Positions 12,406 through 26,527 of a DNA stretch of 64,000 nucleotides are shown one piece after another. The notes beneath the pieces are model-generated. The model did no database searches. It saw only the letters and a list, made by a program, of their open reading frames with translations, and had not been told where the DNA came from. A program made the position numbers and the translations under genes. The stretch's first letter is position 1; each line of letters begins with the position of its first letter. The stretch comes from Bugulina stolonifera (taxonomy: Eukaryota > Bryozoa > Gymnolaemata > Cheilostomatida > Bugulidae). Where the stretch lies: the NCBI GenBank assembly GCA_935421135.1, contig OW285189.1, positions 4,175,072 through 4,239,071 on the forward strand, read 5' to 3'.

Positions 12406-14525
12406 CACGGGATGTGAGTGTTATGACCACAGTACACACACTATACACTCACTCTCTTTCACTCACACACCAAATAGTATTGCCTGTTGTGGACTAACCT
12501 CTCACACTTCTGGTGCAATTATATGTTGATTTGGCCATATTTTGTTCAATCCCGATTATAAACACCAGGAAAATGAAATAAATCAACATTCAAGCTATCT
12601 TATCCATCCTCAACCATAAATTAAAGTCAAGCCTCTCAAGTGGTTGTTACGTGTAGGAAATATTTAATTGAACTTAAGTTTCAGCGAGCAGAAATATTTC
12701 AACCTGCATGTTCAGATATATTGCTAAAATAGTGGAGGTTTTAATTTTAGCTACAATAAGGAGCGGCTAATCCTAAAGAGATTGCATGTAAATGTGTCAC
12801 AACATCCAATTATCATCTGTAGGCTCACATGCTACATTAATTCATTTGATTTATCTACCCATACCCTTAGTTGAATTAATGAGTAGACAACTTCTTTTGT
12901 TTATAATAAAAACTTGCGATATTCGTAGAGGTTGTGCGTCGTCCGTGTAGCATGACCTTAAAAGCTGGAATTATAGCTGTAAGGATTTTTTAGCAGTCTG
13001 CCAATACTGATACCTATTTTAGCTAAGCTGTGTGCTTATTCATACTTACATACAGCATAAAACTGATACTTATTTTTACAGAGGAGTAACTGTTCAGTGA
13101 GTGCCTAATAGCCTAGCCTAGCCTGTGAACCATGAACATTATAGAATCCCTCGTATGTAGCCACTGGACCCTGTGCTTGGATTATCAGTGGAATGTGTAT
13201 GATATCTACATAAAATAATAGTTTAGCATTAATCTGGATAACAAGTTAATGTGACAGTACCGGATATAAGTGAGATATCTATACCTGTCACACCCTACAG
13301 CTGCATAGTATTGTACTGGTAGGTTTCACGCCATATCCGTTGTAGCAAAAATTATAATGAAAACCACAATCAAATTCATTGTTAATGACAGACAGTGTAT
13401 ATACATGTACATGTACATGTACATGCAAGTTAATAAATAGTTGGACCTGACTATTCTATAGTAAATACTTATGTGCCTTGTTTATTGTAAATATCACCAA
13501 ATTCCAATGTCTAAATTTTCAGCTACTTGTATATTTTTAGCCTACAGACTACATGTGATTATACATGCATCTTGTCATGCGACATGATAACAAAATGATG
13601 AGCTCAAATGAGCTATACAATCATAATGCTATTGCAATCACATGAAAGGGTAACTGGATCAGGCTGATGACGCTATTTTCCATTGCTTAGCAACGCAATA
13701 AGCGTTCATACTGATGGATGAGCATTAACAGTGACAGTAAGAAGTTAATTTCAGTAAATCTTTCGTACTAGTGTGTCTGTATTAGTCGGTGTCCAGGAAC
13801 TACTAGATACAAGTGCAAGTAAGTGAAAATACTAATCAGGAAAGTAGGTACAAGTATACATATAAGTACATATACTCAATCTGCATACAGTGTACTGTTT
13901 CGGTGTTTAACACCTCATCAGTGCAGCTCAGAGATATGCCTGGGAGCACACCTTAGCAATACTGTATATTTGCAGCAAAGCGTATTTAAAAGGTGTGAAA
14001 TCCACTGAACCAAAGTTCTCAAGCTGCCAGAGACAGCGAGAATTGCGTAATGCCACCAGTTCAGTGTATCTCCCAGGTAAAGTGCTCAAGAAATTGGTAT
14101 TGCTACCAATTTCGAGCGTAATACTCAATCTGCATACAGTGTACATATATATATACTAGATCAGACAGTCCGGGTTTGGTTCCCCAGCGGCGGTAACAAG
14201 CGTTTCAGGCTTAGACTGACCACTCAGACCCTGCAGATCACGACTTAATGTAATGGAGGTCCCTGTGTGTATATCATCTGCATGTAGAATAAAGCTCTAC
14301 CTCTGCCCTCTTCGAAACGAGAGCAGCCATATCATGGCGGGGAAGGTAAAATTGGCAGCACCAGCACTGTCTGTTCTGGCCTTCTAGCAGTGCTTCATGC
14401 TGAGTTCATAACAGGCAGTGACTGAATAGTGGTGGTGAGACCTTGGTAAGCTCACACACCACTGTAAGTAAGGCACACCTAAGCAGTGGTATATAACAAT
14501 GCTATCGACATACTCTAGCATTACT
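12406..14525. other. Non-coding part of block copy 2
   Basis: Aligns with copy 1 from about 2800 to 4700, with small gaps. Near 14150-14500 there is GC-richer sequence without a counterpart in copy 1. It has tRNA-like words ('gggtttggttcccc') but no clear A box or ends. No gene recognised. Confidence 0.45.
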
Positions 14526-14775
14526 GTTATAAGTACAAGTACAAGTAAGTATAAGTACAAGTAAGTACAAGTACAAGTAAGTACAAGTACAAGTACAAGT
14601 ACAAGTAAGTACAAGTACAAGTACAAGTACAAGTAAGTACAAGTAAGTACAAGTACAAGTACAAGTACAAGTACAAGTAAGTACAAGTACAAGTACAAGT
14701 ACAAGTAAGTACAAGTAAGTACAAGTACAAGTAAGTACAAGTACAAGTAAGTACAAGTAAGTACAAGTAAGTACA
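14526..14775. repeat. (GTACAA)n microsatellite
   Basis: About 250 bp of 6-bp 'gtacaa' units interspersed with 4-bp 'gtaa' steps. The minus-strand reading frames over it (repeating Leu-Val-Leu-Thr-Cys-Thr) are artefacts of the repeat. Copy 1 has only scattered units, so the expansion followed the duplication. Confidence 0.95.
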
Positions 14776-15004
14776 TGAATTAATAAGTACAATGTAAGTA
14801 AAGTACTAGCAAGTATATGTATAGGCCTACGTACTAGTAATTGCAAGTACAAGTAAGTACAATACTTATACTGTACAAGTACTAGTAAGTGCAAGTAAGT
14901 GTAACTATAAGTTGTACAAGTAAGTGTGTGCAAGTACACAAGTACAAGTCAGCACTAGTATTATTATGTATGATGTAAATGTAAGTCCAATATAAGTACA
15001 AGTA

Positions 15005-15525
15005 GCCTACATATATGAAGTAAGTACATGTGTGTAGGCTACATATATGAAGTAAGTACATGTGTGTAGGCTACATATATGAAGTAAGTACGTGTGTGTA
15101 GGCTACATATATGAAGTAAGTACATGTGTGTAGGCTACATATATGAAGTAAGTACATGTGTGTAGGCTACATGTATGAAGTAAGTACATGTGTGTAAGCT
15201 ACATATATGAAGTAAGTACATGTGTGTAAGCTACATATATGAAGTAAGTACATGTGTGTAGGCTACATATATGAAGTAAGTACATGTGTGTAGGCTACAT
15301 GTATGAAGTAAGTACATGTGTGTAGGCTACATATATGAAGTAAGTACATGTGTGTAGGCTACATGTATGAAGTAAGTACATGTGTGTAGCCTACATATAT
15401 GAAGTAAGTACATGTGTGTAGGCTACATATATGAAGTAAGTACATGTGTGTAAGCTACATATATGAAGTAAGTACATGTGTGTAGGCTACATATATGAAG
15501 TAAGTACGTGTGTAGGCTACATGTT
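15005..15525. repeat. 32-bp minisatellite, about 16 copies
   Basis: Unit 'gtaggctacatatatgaagt' followed by 'aagtacatgtgt', repeated with rare substitutions (atatat/atgtat, gtaggc/gtaagc, acatg/acgtg). The homologous place in copy 1 (about 4830-4870) has a single unit, so the array arose in copy 2. Units contain the ACATGT palindrome. Confidence 0.95.
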
Positions 15526-15733
15526 AATGCACACACACAAGTAGTTTAATTACTGACATGTACAAATGCAAGTACACACGGATACAAATGCATTACAGTG
15601 ATAGTATATGCATGTGCCTGTGGACATGTATGTTATACTGGTATGGTATACTATACTCAGCTATTTATGGTCATACTAAGATACCAGTATAATGCATTCT
15701 CTGTTTTACGAATATACATGTACATTCTATATA

Positions 15734-15901
15734 CACTGGAACTTGGATAACTGGATCATTTATTAGGCCTATTACACTGTATTCCTAAGTGACTGTGCAG
15801 AAATTAATACTGTCATTATATATGATCACATAACTCAAACTTCTCATAACTCAGACCATTTTTGCTGGTCCGCTCAAGTCTGAGTTATCCAAGTTCCACT
15901 G
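15734..15901. mobile_element. Short Tc1/mariner-type MITE (TA target)
   Basis: 168 bp with inverted ends CACTGGAACTTGGATAACT and, reversed, CAGTGGAACTTGGATAACT, flanked by TA on both sides. It belongs with the 9078-9481 element by its TIR start. No coding capacity. Confidence 0.75.
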
Positions 15902-16136
15902 TACATGTATATACACCTACATGTATATAAAAATTATGTATAGTGTAAATGTACATCCAGTATACAGTACTATAATAAAATTATAGTGTACACAGCGTAA
16001 ATGTATTTAATGTATTTAATGTAAAATATATAATCGTACATGTGCATGCACAAAGCATATAGTGGATCCAGTATGTGGTCTTACATACACATACCATAAA
16101 CAGGGTCAGTAGACTGTACATGTACATGCATATAGC

Positions 16137-16400
16137 CAGAGCTGGGTCTAAGTCATGGATTTGACTTGACTTACCAAGTCAAGTCACAAGTCAATTTGAC
16201 TTGGACTTGTCAACTTGCTGACTCGACTTGATTTGGACTTGCACACCAATGTGATTTGGCTTGGAAGCCTGAATGACTTGTGACTTGAACTTAGGGGTCT
16301 ACCAAGTCAATAAAATGTGAAGAAACATTATTTTGTAAAAGGGTTCTCACTGCCTACTCATTTATCATTTTACTTCATCGGTGCTGCTACATGTACGTGT
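16137..16400. mobile_element. hAT-type MITE fragment (left end only)
   Basis: Begins with CAGAGCTGGGTC, the same end as the complete element at 21980-22568, and continues with the 'gacttgacttg' repeats of that family. No right end or target duplication was found, so it is truncated. Confidence 0.6.
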
Positions 16401-16927
16401 GCAGTGGATCCCTGTATGAGGCCTTGCATACATTTAATATAAACAGTGTCGAGGATCAGATTGAACAAGCGTTCTTACCACAAGTTCATGCATTGCGTGT
16501 ATTATGACAACATGCAGTATAAGTCTGTCTACTCAATATATTGGTAATAGTGTAATGTCGAATACAAGCATGATACACTATGATAACACAATCAGCTAGC
16601 ACTGCATCCTATAGAACTGCTATGGTAGACTATTTTTATTAACAGTCAATAGTTTAATGGACGTTGCTTGATTTACCCCTCTCTCTCTCTCTCCATTGAG
16701 AAATATAGACTGGACTGTAGCATACTACACATGACTTGTCCATAAAGAGGTAATGCTATACTTCCATACTTTGATTTTGAATGGTCACTGCAAATTGATG
16801 CTTATATATTATATTTGTATACTAGATAGATCCTGTTTTCTAGGCTATGACTTAGGGAAGCTGCATAGAAAGTAACAGAACGACAAGCATTGTTTGACCC
16901 AATATTTGGTACAGTGTTGTGGTATAT

Positions 16928-17888
16928 TGTGGTAATGGCACCTAGGCCAGCCACACTGACAATATTATTAGCTGACAATCAATATCTTATTCATACATTG
17001 TTATCCACATTATCCATGTATTCATTATCTTATTATCCACTGCTGTCTTATATACAAGTCTGTACTAGCAATCAAGCCTTGGAATTATGTTCTATTGCAG
17101 CTTGGTTTTTCCCACATTTATACTTATTTAGTAATTGTCTGTCCTTACTTGATTGTGAATTATTAGAGTCTTTTTGCCATTTTATACTGTAACCACGTGG
17201 CCGACCTTATGGATTTAGCTCATAATTATATACGACATGTTTCTACTTATTGTAAGCACATTTTGTGCAATGGCCGACCTTTTCATATGGCCGAGTCGGG
17301 CGGAAGCAGACATATTGTTGCGTAAGTTCCGGAGCCGACCCCATGTCGGATAACCGACACCATGTCGCCCCTTTTTACCGGAAGTTTGTTATGTATATAA
17401 GGCAGTGCATTTTCTGTTGTGAATCAGTTGTTGATTGCGCTTGAATAAAGCAACATCTCCTAACTCAACCTACAGAGGCTTACTCTTTAGGCGGGTAACT
17501 CCACCTGAGAATCCTTTGGATTCAGTACGGCTCGAGTTCACCTCATCCTAGGTTAAGCATATCTCTATTCACCCCTTAGGCTTAGACCGATCCCGAGTTC
17601 TAATGAACCTAGCGTCGGACTTAGGCTCTCAAGGTTAGATCTTCTTTCTCTATACTCCCTCGGAGTATAAACTCTACAAGACCTATGTCGGTCCTGGGCT
17701 CCAATGAGTCTCGGCATCGGCCTACGTCTGATATAATCTACAATCTACACTATAAAGAGCACCCATAACTGTTCACTCTTTTATGTAATGAGCAGAAGGT
17801 ACACTTGGTCGGCCTCTACCACCTTCCAAGCCCTTCACATACTTGTAGCCCTCGGCTCTCGTATGCAATAGCACTCAAAAACATTACA
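16928..17888 (+). mobile_element. Solo LTR, 961 bp, 4-bp target duplication ATAT
   Basis: Starts TGTGGTAATGG and ends CATTACA (TG...CA), with ATAT directly on both sides (16924-16927 and 17889-17892). It contains a TATA-like GTATATAAGG (about 17392-17401) and AATAAA (about 17443) in LTR order. Its layout and repeated 'ggccgacc', 'ccggaagt' words match the LTRs of the full element at 30466-36132, so it is a related family. Block copy 1 has the empty site near 5735. Reduction to a solo LTR implies LTR-LTR recombination. Confidence 0.85.
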
Positions 17889-18048
17889 ATATTATTGGTT
17901 CCTAAATAATACCACTTTGTAGCCAATGTTGTGACATAGCATCGCGCTCCAATATTAGTCTCACATTCGCAAAAATATTTAGGCACCATCTCCCAATTTT
18001 AGTGACGGCACTCAGAGCTGGGCTGGCAATGATTTGTCCAGTGTGACC

Positions 18049-18649
18049 CAGAGATGCCAGACTAGAGTTATAGACTCTCACTCGAGTTAATTCAAGCAAT
18101 ATTTTATGGCTTATCATAACGACTCGACTCGTAACTTGAATACACAGCTTTCAAAAACTTGAATTGTAATTCAATTATGGCTATGATCAAAGACTCTCAA
18201 CTCACACATCATTATGTTGAAATATTCAATAACTCGAGAGTTTTCATTGGGCAGCTGTGAATTGTAATGAATAGAAATAACCACAGTTATAACCACCAAC
18301 CACCAACCACAATTATAAGACATTTTACACTAAAACTGTGACAGTTTGCTTTGAAATTTGAACTTCTAACACCATTTCCTAATAAAATTTCACCATAAGC
18401 TAAACAATAACCCAATAACTCTATAAAAAGACTCGAGTTAAACAAGCAAAGAATTGAATTGAAACTTGCTTGTAGTTAACTTGGATAACTTGACAAAAAC
18501 TTGAGTTTCTGGGGACATGCAAATATTTAACTCGTAACTTGAAAGTTTTGATCTGTCACTGAAAGAATTGACTTGTAACTTGAAGAGTCACAACTAAGAG
18601 TTGGCCATGGAAACTTGAGTTTCCAAAATAAAACTTGCACACATCTCTG
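18049..18649. mobile_element. hAT-type MITE, 8-bp target duplication GTGTGACC
   Basis: 601 bp with inverted ends CAGAGATG and CATCTCTG, flanked by perfect GTGTGACC copies (18041-18048 and 18650-18657). Block copy 1 shows the empty site 'gtgtgacccttcat' near 5891. The interior is rich in 'aacttgagtt' and non-coding. Confidence 0.9.
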
Positions 18650-18826
18650 GTGTGACCTTTCATACTTTAAACTCATACACACACACGCACAAGCCATGTA
18701 GGTACATGGTAGCCATGTAGGTACAGGTAGCCATGTAGGTAATTCTATGAGATATACATACAAGACCGGCATGCATACAACCTCCGTTCCTACAAGCTCG
18801 TACTCTATCTTCTCATTACAGATAGG

Positions 18827-21800
18827 ATGATGAATATTCTACTATTAGTCTGTCTATACCTTCCTATTACCATCTCTACAAACACATCATTATCACAGCT
18901 CTGGATTGATTTTGTCTCTACACCTGGTGGATTAAAGAGATTCTCTGAATGTCTGGGATATCATACTTGCTACCTAACAGAACAGACTAACAAAACATTT
19001 ACTCAGATGCAAGAGTTAGTGAATGGAAGTGCAGAATTGCCCCATACCCCAGGTAGATACGACGGTAAGTCTCATATGATTGGCTAGTAAATATAAGTGA
19101 AAATAAGACCAGACTGTTCTCTGTAGATTATAAAACTGTTTAGACTGTGGTTGGTAGTATTTAGATTGGGTGAATGTTTCTTCAAATTTGCAAGACGTGC
19201 TCAATGGTGAATTTTCAATTCAAAAATAGGTATAAGCCAAATTTTCATGAGTTAACATGACACTCAAGGCAGTCTTTGTGGGCATAATCACCATAATATT
19301 CAAGCATGTTGTAGGAGACAGGGTGTTCTCAACCGTACGCTACTACATGTAGCTGATAATTCCAACATGTGTCTACATAGATTTCATGTTTTGCATTATG
19401 CAGCTTTCAGTCTTTTTCTTTTTTCAGTTAAATAACCAGTGATAACAAGTCTTCACATTTACGTAGCACTTGCTGTACTCAAGGCACTGGGCCAGGTGAC
19501 TCAGATAAAATGAACGCTTAACCGTAGGTGCAACATGTTACATGTAAACAGACTAGAGAACATACAGAACCACCTCTGATACGGTCACAACAGTTGCATT
19601 AGTTGCTGTAACAACATTCTACTTTGTGAAAAGAAGTTACATAATTATACATAAATGCATTCCACTAACCCAACCCAGAGTATACATAGACAATCCCCAT
19701 ATTCATACCTACTAGTACTATAATAGAGATGTATAGGTTTACTCATATTAAATCCAAGTGGGAGCATGCCCATACTACATGCCTAAAGTTAACTCTCATA
19801 TTAATGGCCTAAAGCTGCATGTACCACATTCTACATGTATTCATACAAATAATGAGTATTTGAATGCATATCAGTAGAATATTGTAGGTTACAGGGTGAA
19901 TGCGTGGATGACCTTGCACTAGTAGGTCGTTTAGTGAAGCAGAAAATGGGTAAAATTATTTTCTTTTTTCAGCATCTTGGGGTGAATGGCTGGCAATACC
20001 AGGCCATTTATATCTATGACTATTTACAACAGTCATTATCTCAATGACTATTTCACAACAGTTATAAATCAAGTATATTTTTGTATGTGATGGGCGACTA
20101 GGACGTCATTATCTTTTTTGTGATGGCGCCTAGGATGCGGTTCTCTTTTCTTTGTGATGGCGTCTAGGACGCGATTCCCTTTTCTTTGTGATGGCGCCTA
20201 GAACGCATTTTTCTCCTACGCGTGTTCGCCCAAGGAAGCACCCATCTGAAGCAACCAACAATCGTTTCACGTGCAAACTTCTTTGATGCACCATCTTTTA
20301 ACAGTGCTGGAGAAACTTTGTTTGGGGAAACCTGTCCACCGATTCAATCGCCAGACCAATGTTTCTGAAACATAGTGCATAGTAACAGACAGCAGTGACT
20401 GTATTAATTTCTATTTTTCATTCATATTTATTTTGCTTTTTGCCATAGGTTGGCTTTTTAAAGAAAATTGGCATGTGCTAATATCAAACTTATTGCTAAC
20501 CTGTAAATACGAGTAGTACAAAAATTTAGTTACATACGCAATACTAATATCTTATAGAAAACATCAAGGCACTTTGCCGTTGTGGTGGTATAAGTAAAAT
20601 TTAGTAGACATTTTTAGCCAACTTCGGAACAAACAATGTAGTAATAACTGGCTAATACAGTTTTGCTCTCATAGATATTACAAGGTACATGAAATTGCCG
20701 CTTTAAAAACACAAACTCCTTTGTTCACCCTATTAATAGTTAAACAAAAGGGGACATCCTGGAGGTGAAGGTGGTGAGAAATATAGAAAAAGAGTGGAGG
20801 TGGGTAAATTTTTGAAGATGATGACAACCTTCTCCTTGAAGGTGTGGAAGAGGAATGACTACTGTGGTGGTCTAGTTGCAAGATAGCTAAGTACATGTAC
20901 CTGCACCTGTTTTCTCATCCTCACAGATCAAGGAAAGATAACTCCAAGACTAATCAAAAAAATATAATTTTGGACAAAATTATGACATATTTGCAAACAT
21001 CTGTCATCTATTTACATTTCAGAAGACCACTGTGCATGTAACACAATGACATGCAGCCGCTACGCTGACTGCTGTGCAGACGTAGAAAATGAAGAAACAC
21101 ATCTACCAGACCATGTGCCAACCCTCTGTGTTTCACAAGATCCAGGTTCATCATCACCAGACTCTTTCTACGCTAATGTGAAATGTCCGCCTGAATTCAC
21201 TGATTCTACGATGCGAGCACTGTGCGAGACACCTATTGATAAGACGACTTCTAAACCAGGTAGCATATTGAAGCTGATACTAGTCTTTTAGCACAATTTC
21301 AGTCTCTACATGTGATATTATAAACTAAACTGAACAAACTTGCAACACATAAATTTTATTCTGGATTTCAGAGTTGGAATACTGGTTTGTGACGTCAAAC
21401 ATCACCTTATATACGTATCGCAACATCTACTGTGCCTTGTGTAATGGAGAGTCAATAGATAACCTAGAATTCTGGGATGTGGAAATAAGTTGTCCTTCGC
21501 AATCACAATCGTTTAGACCACCTGAACCACCACCACCACCTGGACCGCCACCACCACCACCTGGACCACCACCACCACATGTTGAGTTCATTCCCCCTTT
21601 ACCATTCCCACCTGATTCTGCCCTTCCATTCTCTAGCAGTTCTCCCCCTACTCCCCCACTTACACCAGAGCTTTTACTAAACACTCCAGAAGTTCCATCG
21701 TCAACGGAATCACCAGAAGACTTGGTATCTGAGTACAGGTTTGTAGTAATATCTACATAGTATTTTTGTTTTATAATTGGTAAGACAGACTTGTCATCGT

Positions 21801-24800
21801 TTTACTATCATGTGGTCAATCCTAAATATGTTTAGGTCACGTACATGTATGCACCAACATAAAGCTAACCTCTTCGGTTTAAGCAATCAGACAACAAGAA
21901 GTAAACTGTTTGGAAGCATCCAAGTATTTGTGACCATCAGACTTGTGCTTAGTAGTCAAATATTTAAGTTAAGTAAGAGCAAATCTTGGTCCAAGCCACA
22001 AGTAAACTTGATTTAGATTTGCCAACTAGCTGACTTGACTTGATTTAGACTGGTGCATCAATGTGACTTGACTTGGAAATCTGAATGACTTGTGACCTAG
22101 ACTTGGGGTCCACCAAGTCAATGTGATGAATAAAATTTTTGCACACTTTGTAACCAACATAGAAAACAGGTCTCAATTGTTTACCCATTCACCATTTTTG
22201 CTTTGTCAGAGCTGCCAGCACCACTCAGAGAACATCAGGGTTAGGTATGAGGGTATACAACACAGGTCACATAATGTATGTGCTTGAGTCTATTTAGATT
22301 CGTCATAAGAACTAGTTTAGAATTGCACAGCATATACAATACCACATGGCCAGACTAGACCATAGTGCCAATATTTGGAAGACCCAAAATATTTTGGAGT
22401 TGTCTCCCATTTGACTTGCATTTCTACTTGACTTGACCAGAGGCTTGCATTGCACACTGACTTGACTTGACCTGAAACAGCACTGACTAGACTTCAACTT
22501 GACTTGCCTCAAAAACTTTAGAAATGACTTGACATGTTGACTTGAAGTCCGACTTGGACCCAGCTCTGAGTAAGAATTTCTATTCCTAATTAACAACTAG
22601 AGAGACCAACTTGTCATCATTTAGTCAGTATGCTAACAGTGACCTCTGTACCATATGCTGTATGTTTAGGCCAACAAGTACAAGGTAGACTGGGCCCACA
22701 GGGTCTGCTAACACAGACACATCATAATTATGTACCAATATAGAACTAACCTTTTTGGCTTCAGCAATCAGACTAAAAAATAAACCTGGGTGGTGGCCTC
22801 AAAGTATTTGTGACCAAAATAATGGTTTATTGAATTAAAACCAAGCTGAAATATCCATAACATGGGCCTCAGCTTTCAGTCAGACATGTGTAAAACAGCT
22901 GCTACTGCTATAAGCATGATATGGAACAAACTTGGCACTTTGGTTTTCTCCTATCCTCCTTCTTAAGTGGGCCAAGTAGAAAAACTCCCTATTTCATGTA
23001 CATCTCACTTACATGTATTTTCTTTACATTTGTAGCTCTTGTCACGTGTTCTTCAGAACAACTTCATCAAAAGTCGGATGTAAACAGCTGGGTGTGATCA
23101 GCAGATGTTCTCCAGACTACAGAGGAGATCAACATATTTCTGACCAGTGTGAGTTTGGAAAGACTGCCAGGATCAGAACTCTTGGTGAACAGTGGTACAA
23201 GAACATCTACTGTGCTAGTTGTAACGGAATAACAAATATGAGTGCACTCACCTGCGAACCTGTTTACGGTAGGAGTCTACTTTTGTCCTGACAGTACATG
23301 TACATTTCTACCAACATTGTTCAAAGCAATAATCATTTAGAATAGACACACATGTAAGTTGTTTTTGTGTATAATGGTAAGATTTTTGTGAAACTACACC
23401 AACATAATGCATATATATGTGAGTAACTGCCTTCGACATAGTCTTGCTTAGTTTTATGCAACACTCCTCTGACATATACGTACTTAACTTTAAATTCTTT
23501 AAACAATATTTTAGTTGCAGTAGGACTTAGCAGAAACATTATCATACTGATTCATCCATTTGGGAGGAGCTGTTCCAAAACTGAGTTCTTTGGTCGGGTG
23601 GAGGATGGCTCCTGTGATTCGTTATCTGCGGCATTCAGCAGCTGTGCTGATGGTGAAATCTATAGTTGGACCAATCAGACGTGTCGAAGTATTTGCCCTG
23701 CTCCACTACAGTTTATAAAAGGGAAATGTCGGGCTGTAGATCAATTGCTATCACAAACAGGAAACACCACCGGTCTCTCCAGTAACTGTTCATATATTCC
23801 AAGGGATGACTACCAACAGCTACAAACTGGTGGAGGTTTATCATACAGAACTGACAGTATTCAGTTAGACGTATGGAATACATCTACCAGCTACTGTACC
23901 AGATGTAAATGGGTAGAATATGAACAGAGTGATGTAACAATAGAAGGTAGCCTTAGATCTCTAACTACACCAGAAGGAACTAAGTATAGCAGTAGATTAT
24001 ACATAGTAACGAACCAGTCTAAAGTGTTGGTATGTGGTGACCCAAATGCTACAAACACCACAGACACAAAAGGACTACTAGGAAAGATTTGCATTGGAGT
24101 AGAGGAGGGATCAGTGTCAATCACATTGATGTCTATATCCACGGTCGGCCTAGTGATCATGATAATAGTATACAGTATTCTACCAAATCTACACAATGTA
24201 CCTGGATACATCGTACTTAGTCAGGTAGGTGTGCACAACTCCTTAGTTTGTGTAATGTTATATATAATTAATGTAGCAGCTAAGCTAATAGCAGAATATA
24301 AAATATGTTTCGTTATTCATTTTAATTTACTGATGACCTGAGTAGTATAGTCAGTGCACTTCTATACAGACACGCACTCGTTGACCCCTGTTTTCAGCCA
24401 ATCACAAGCCGGTATTTCCGATTTCAACCAATCACAGAGGAGCACAAAAATTTTGCACACGACCTTGCCAAGGTCACCCCAAAATCCCCCCTTCTGATTG
24501 GTCGAAAAAACATTTGCACACTTGACCTCAAACCCGGCCACGACCCCTCCCCTCCTTCCCACCCTCCTCCCCTCCCCTCCCCCCACTCCTCCCTCCTCCC
24601 CCGCCACCGCCCTCGTCCCGTCCGCACCACCACCACCGCCACCGCCACCGCCGCCGCCACCACCGCCGCCGCCACCACCGCCGCCGCCACCGCCGCTGCC
24701 ACCGCCGCCACCACCACCGCCGCCATCACCGCCGCCATCACCGTCATCACCGCCACCCTTCCTCCACCCCCGCCCACCCTCCCCCGCAACCCCCACTCAC

Positions 24801-26496
24801 CCGAACGACCGATCGTTTGAGGCGGTCAAACCGCGTCCGCCTACGTTGCGTGCGGCGCCGATCGTACACGTGGAGGCGACGCCAGTGCCCCGTATCCACC
24901 GGGCCAAGCGACTAGGCCGCGGCCCGCCGCTCCTCCTGCGCCTCACTCGAAAAGCTTGTGATCTAAACGAGCGAATTCCGCTGCACTTCGCTATAGCTCT
25001 CATTAGCGATAAGAAGAAGTACTACAGAAGGCTTGGTTTATGATGTGCATTGCATTATTAATAAAGAAACGTGTAAAGTCTTGGCTATAAATATACTAAT
25101 GGGAAGAAGGGTTGGTTCTATGATATACATTGTATTGACAATAAAGAAACATGTGCATGTGTTAAGTCAGCATATATAATACATTAAATAAACTTTTCAC
25201 AATGGTGACAATAGAATGGATGAAAGGTTGTGTGCATGTCTTAAGCCAGCATTATGTAGTACATTAGATAAACTTTTCACAATAGTAGCAATAGAATAAA
25301 TAAAAGATTGTGTACACATGTTAAAACACAATTGAAAGAATAAAAGACACATATTTAAAGGAGTATGTCATAGCTATTATTAGCAAGAAAGTCTGTGTGC
25401 ATGTGTTAAGACAGCATATATTATACATTAGATAAACTTTTCACAATAGTAGCAATAGAATAAATAAAAGTTTGTGTGCATGTGTTAAGTCAGCATTATG
25501 TAATACATTAAATAAACTTTTCACAATAGTAGCAATAGAATAAATAAAAGATTGAGTGCATGTGTTAAGTCAGCATTATGTAATACATTAAATACACTTT
25601 TTACAATACTAGCAATAGAATGAATAAAAAAACTACATATGTAAAGGAGTATGTCATAGCTATTGTTAGCAAGAAAAGTCTGTGTGCATGTGTTAAGACA
25701 GCATATATAATACATTATATAAACTTTTCACAATATTAGCAATAGAATAAATAAAAGCTCATGTGCATGTGTTAAGTCAGCATTATGTAATTCATTAAAT
25801 AAACTTTTCACAATAGTAGCAATAGAATAAATAAAGATTGTGTACACATGTTAAAATATCATTATAATATAATTTAAACACAACTGAAAGGATAAAAGAC
25901 ACATATGGAAAGGAGTACGTCATAACTATTATAGCAAGAAACAGCTATGTGCATGTGTTAAGTCAGCACATATAATACATTAAATAAACTTTTTACAATA
26001 GTAGCAATAGAATGTATAAAAGGATGTGTATAAGTGTTAGAATACCATTATATAATAATTTAAAAAATAATTTTAAAAAAATCTTCACTGATTCGCTATC
26101 ACATAAAAGTAAATGCAGAGGGAATGAGACACTACAGAGAGAGAGTGGGAGAAAGAGAGTGGAAGAAAAAAGAAAAAAAAAACTAAAGAAAAGATGATTA
26201 GAGCTTTTCTTCACTGACTCGAAGGTAAGCTTCAGCTTGTGCTATTACCTCTCTGTGATACCCATTCTTCTTGAGATGAAAAATGGCAGAGCGGTAATAC
26301 TCAACTGCTCCAGAAAAAAAGATGGGGGAGTCTGCTTCGATCAACTAGTTCACTGACAGTCTCCTCTTCTATGGGGGTAATAGTGGTGGGGGTATTAAGA
26401 TTGAGTTCAGAAAAACAAGAAGTAGATTGCAAGCTAAGTAGCTCTCTTTCAAAAGAAAGAGAGGGTGAAGCTAAAGAAAAGGAAGAAGTGGTAGCA

Positions 26497-26527
<31 letters not shown>

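Noticed and set aside
14140..14500. Possible SINE or tRNA-like sequence
   Set aside because: Only B-box-like words; no A box, no ends, no second copy in the window.
14384..14939. Minus-strand Leu/Val/Thr/Cys/Tyr frames
   Set aside because: Translation of the (GTACAA)n microsatellite.
15005..15525. CRISPR-like array
   Set aside because: The 32-bp units are contiguous with no unique spacers, and the DNA is eukaryotic.
24362..25043. Poly-Gly, poly-Ala and poly-Pro frames in the TIRs (also 40599-41076, 48998-49579, 58135-58798)
   Set aside because: Triplet-repeat composition read in different frames; not conserved between TIR copies.
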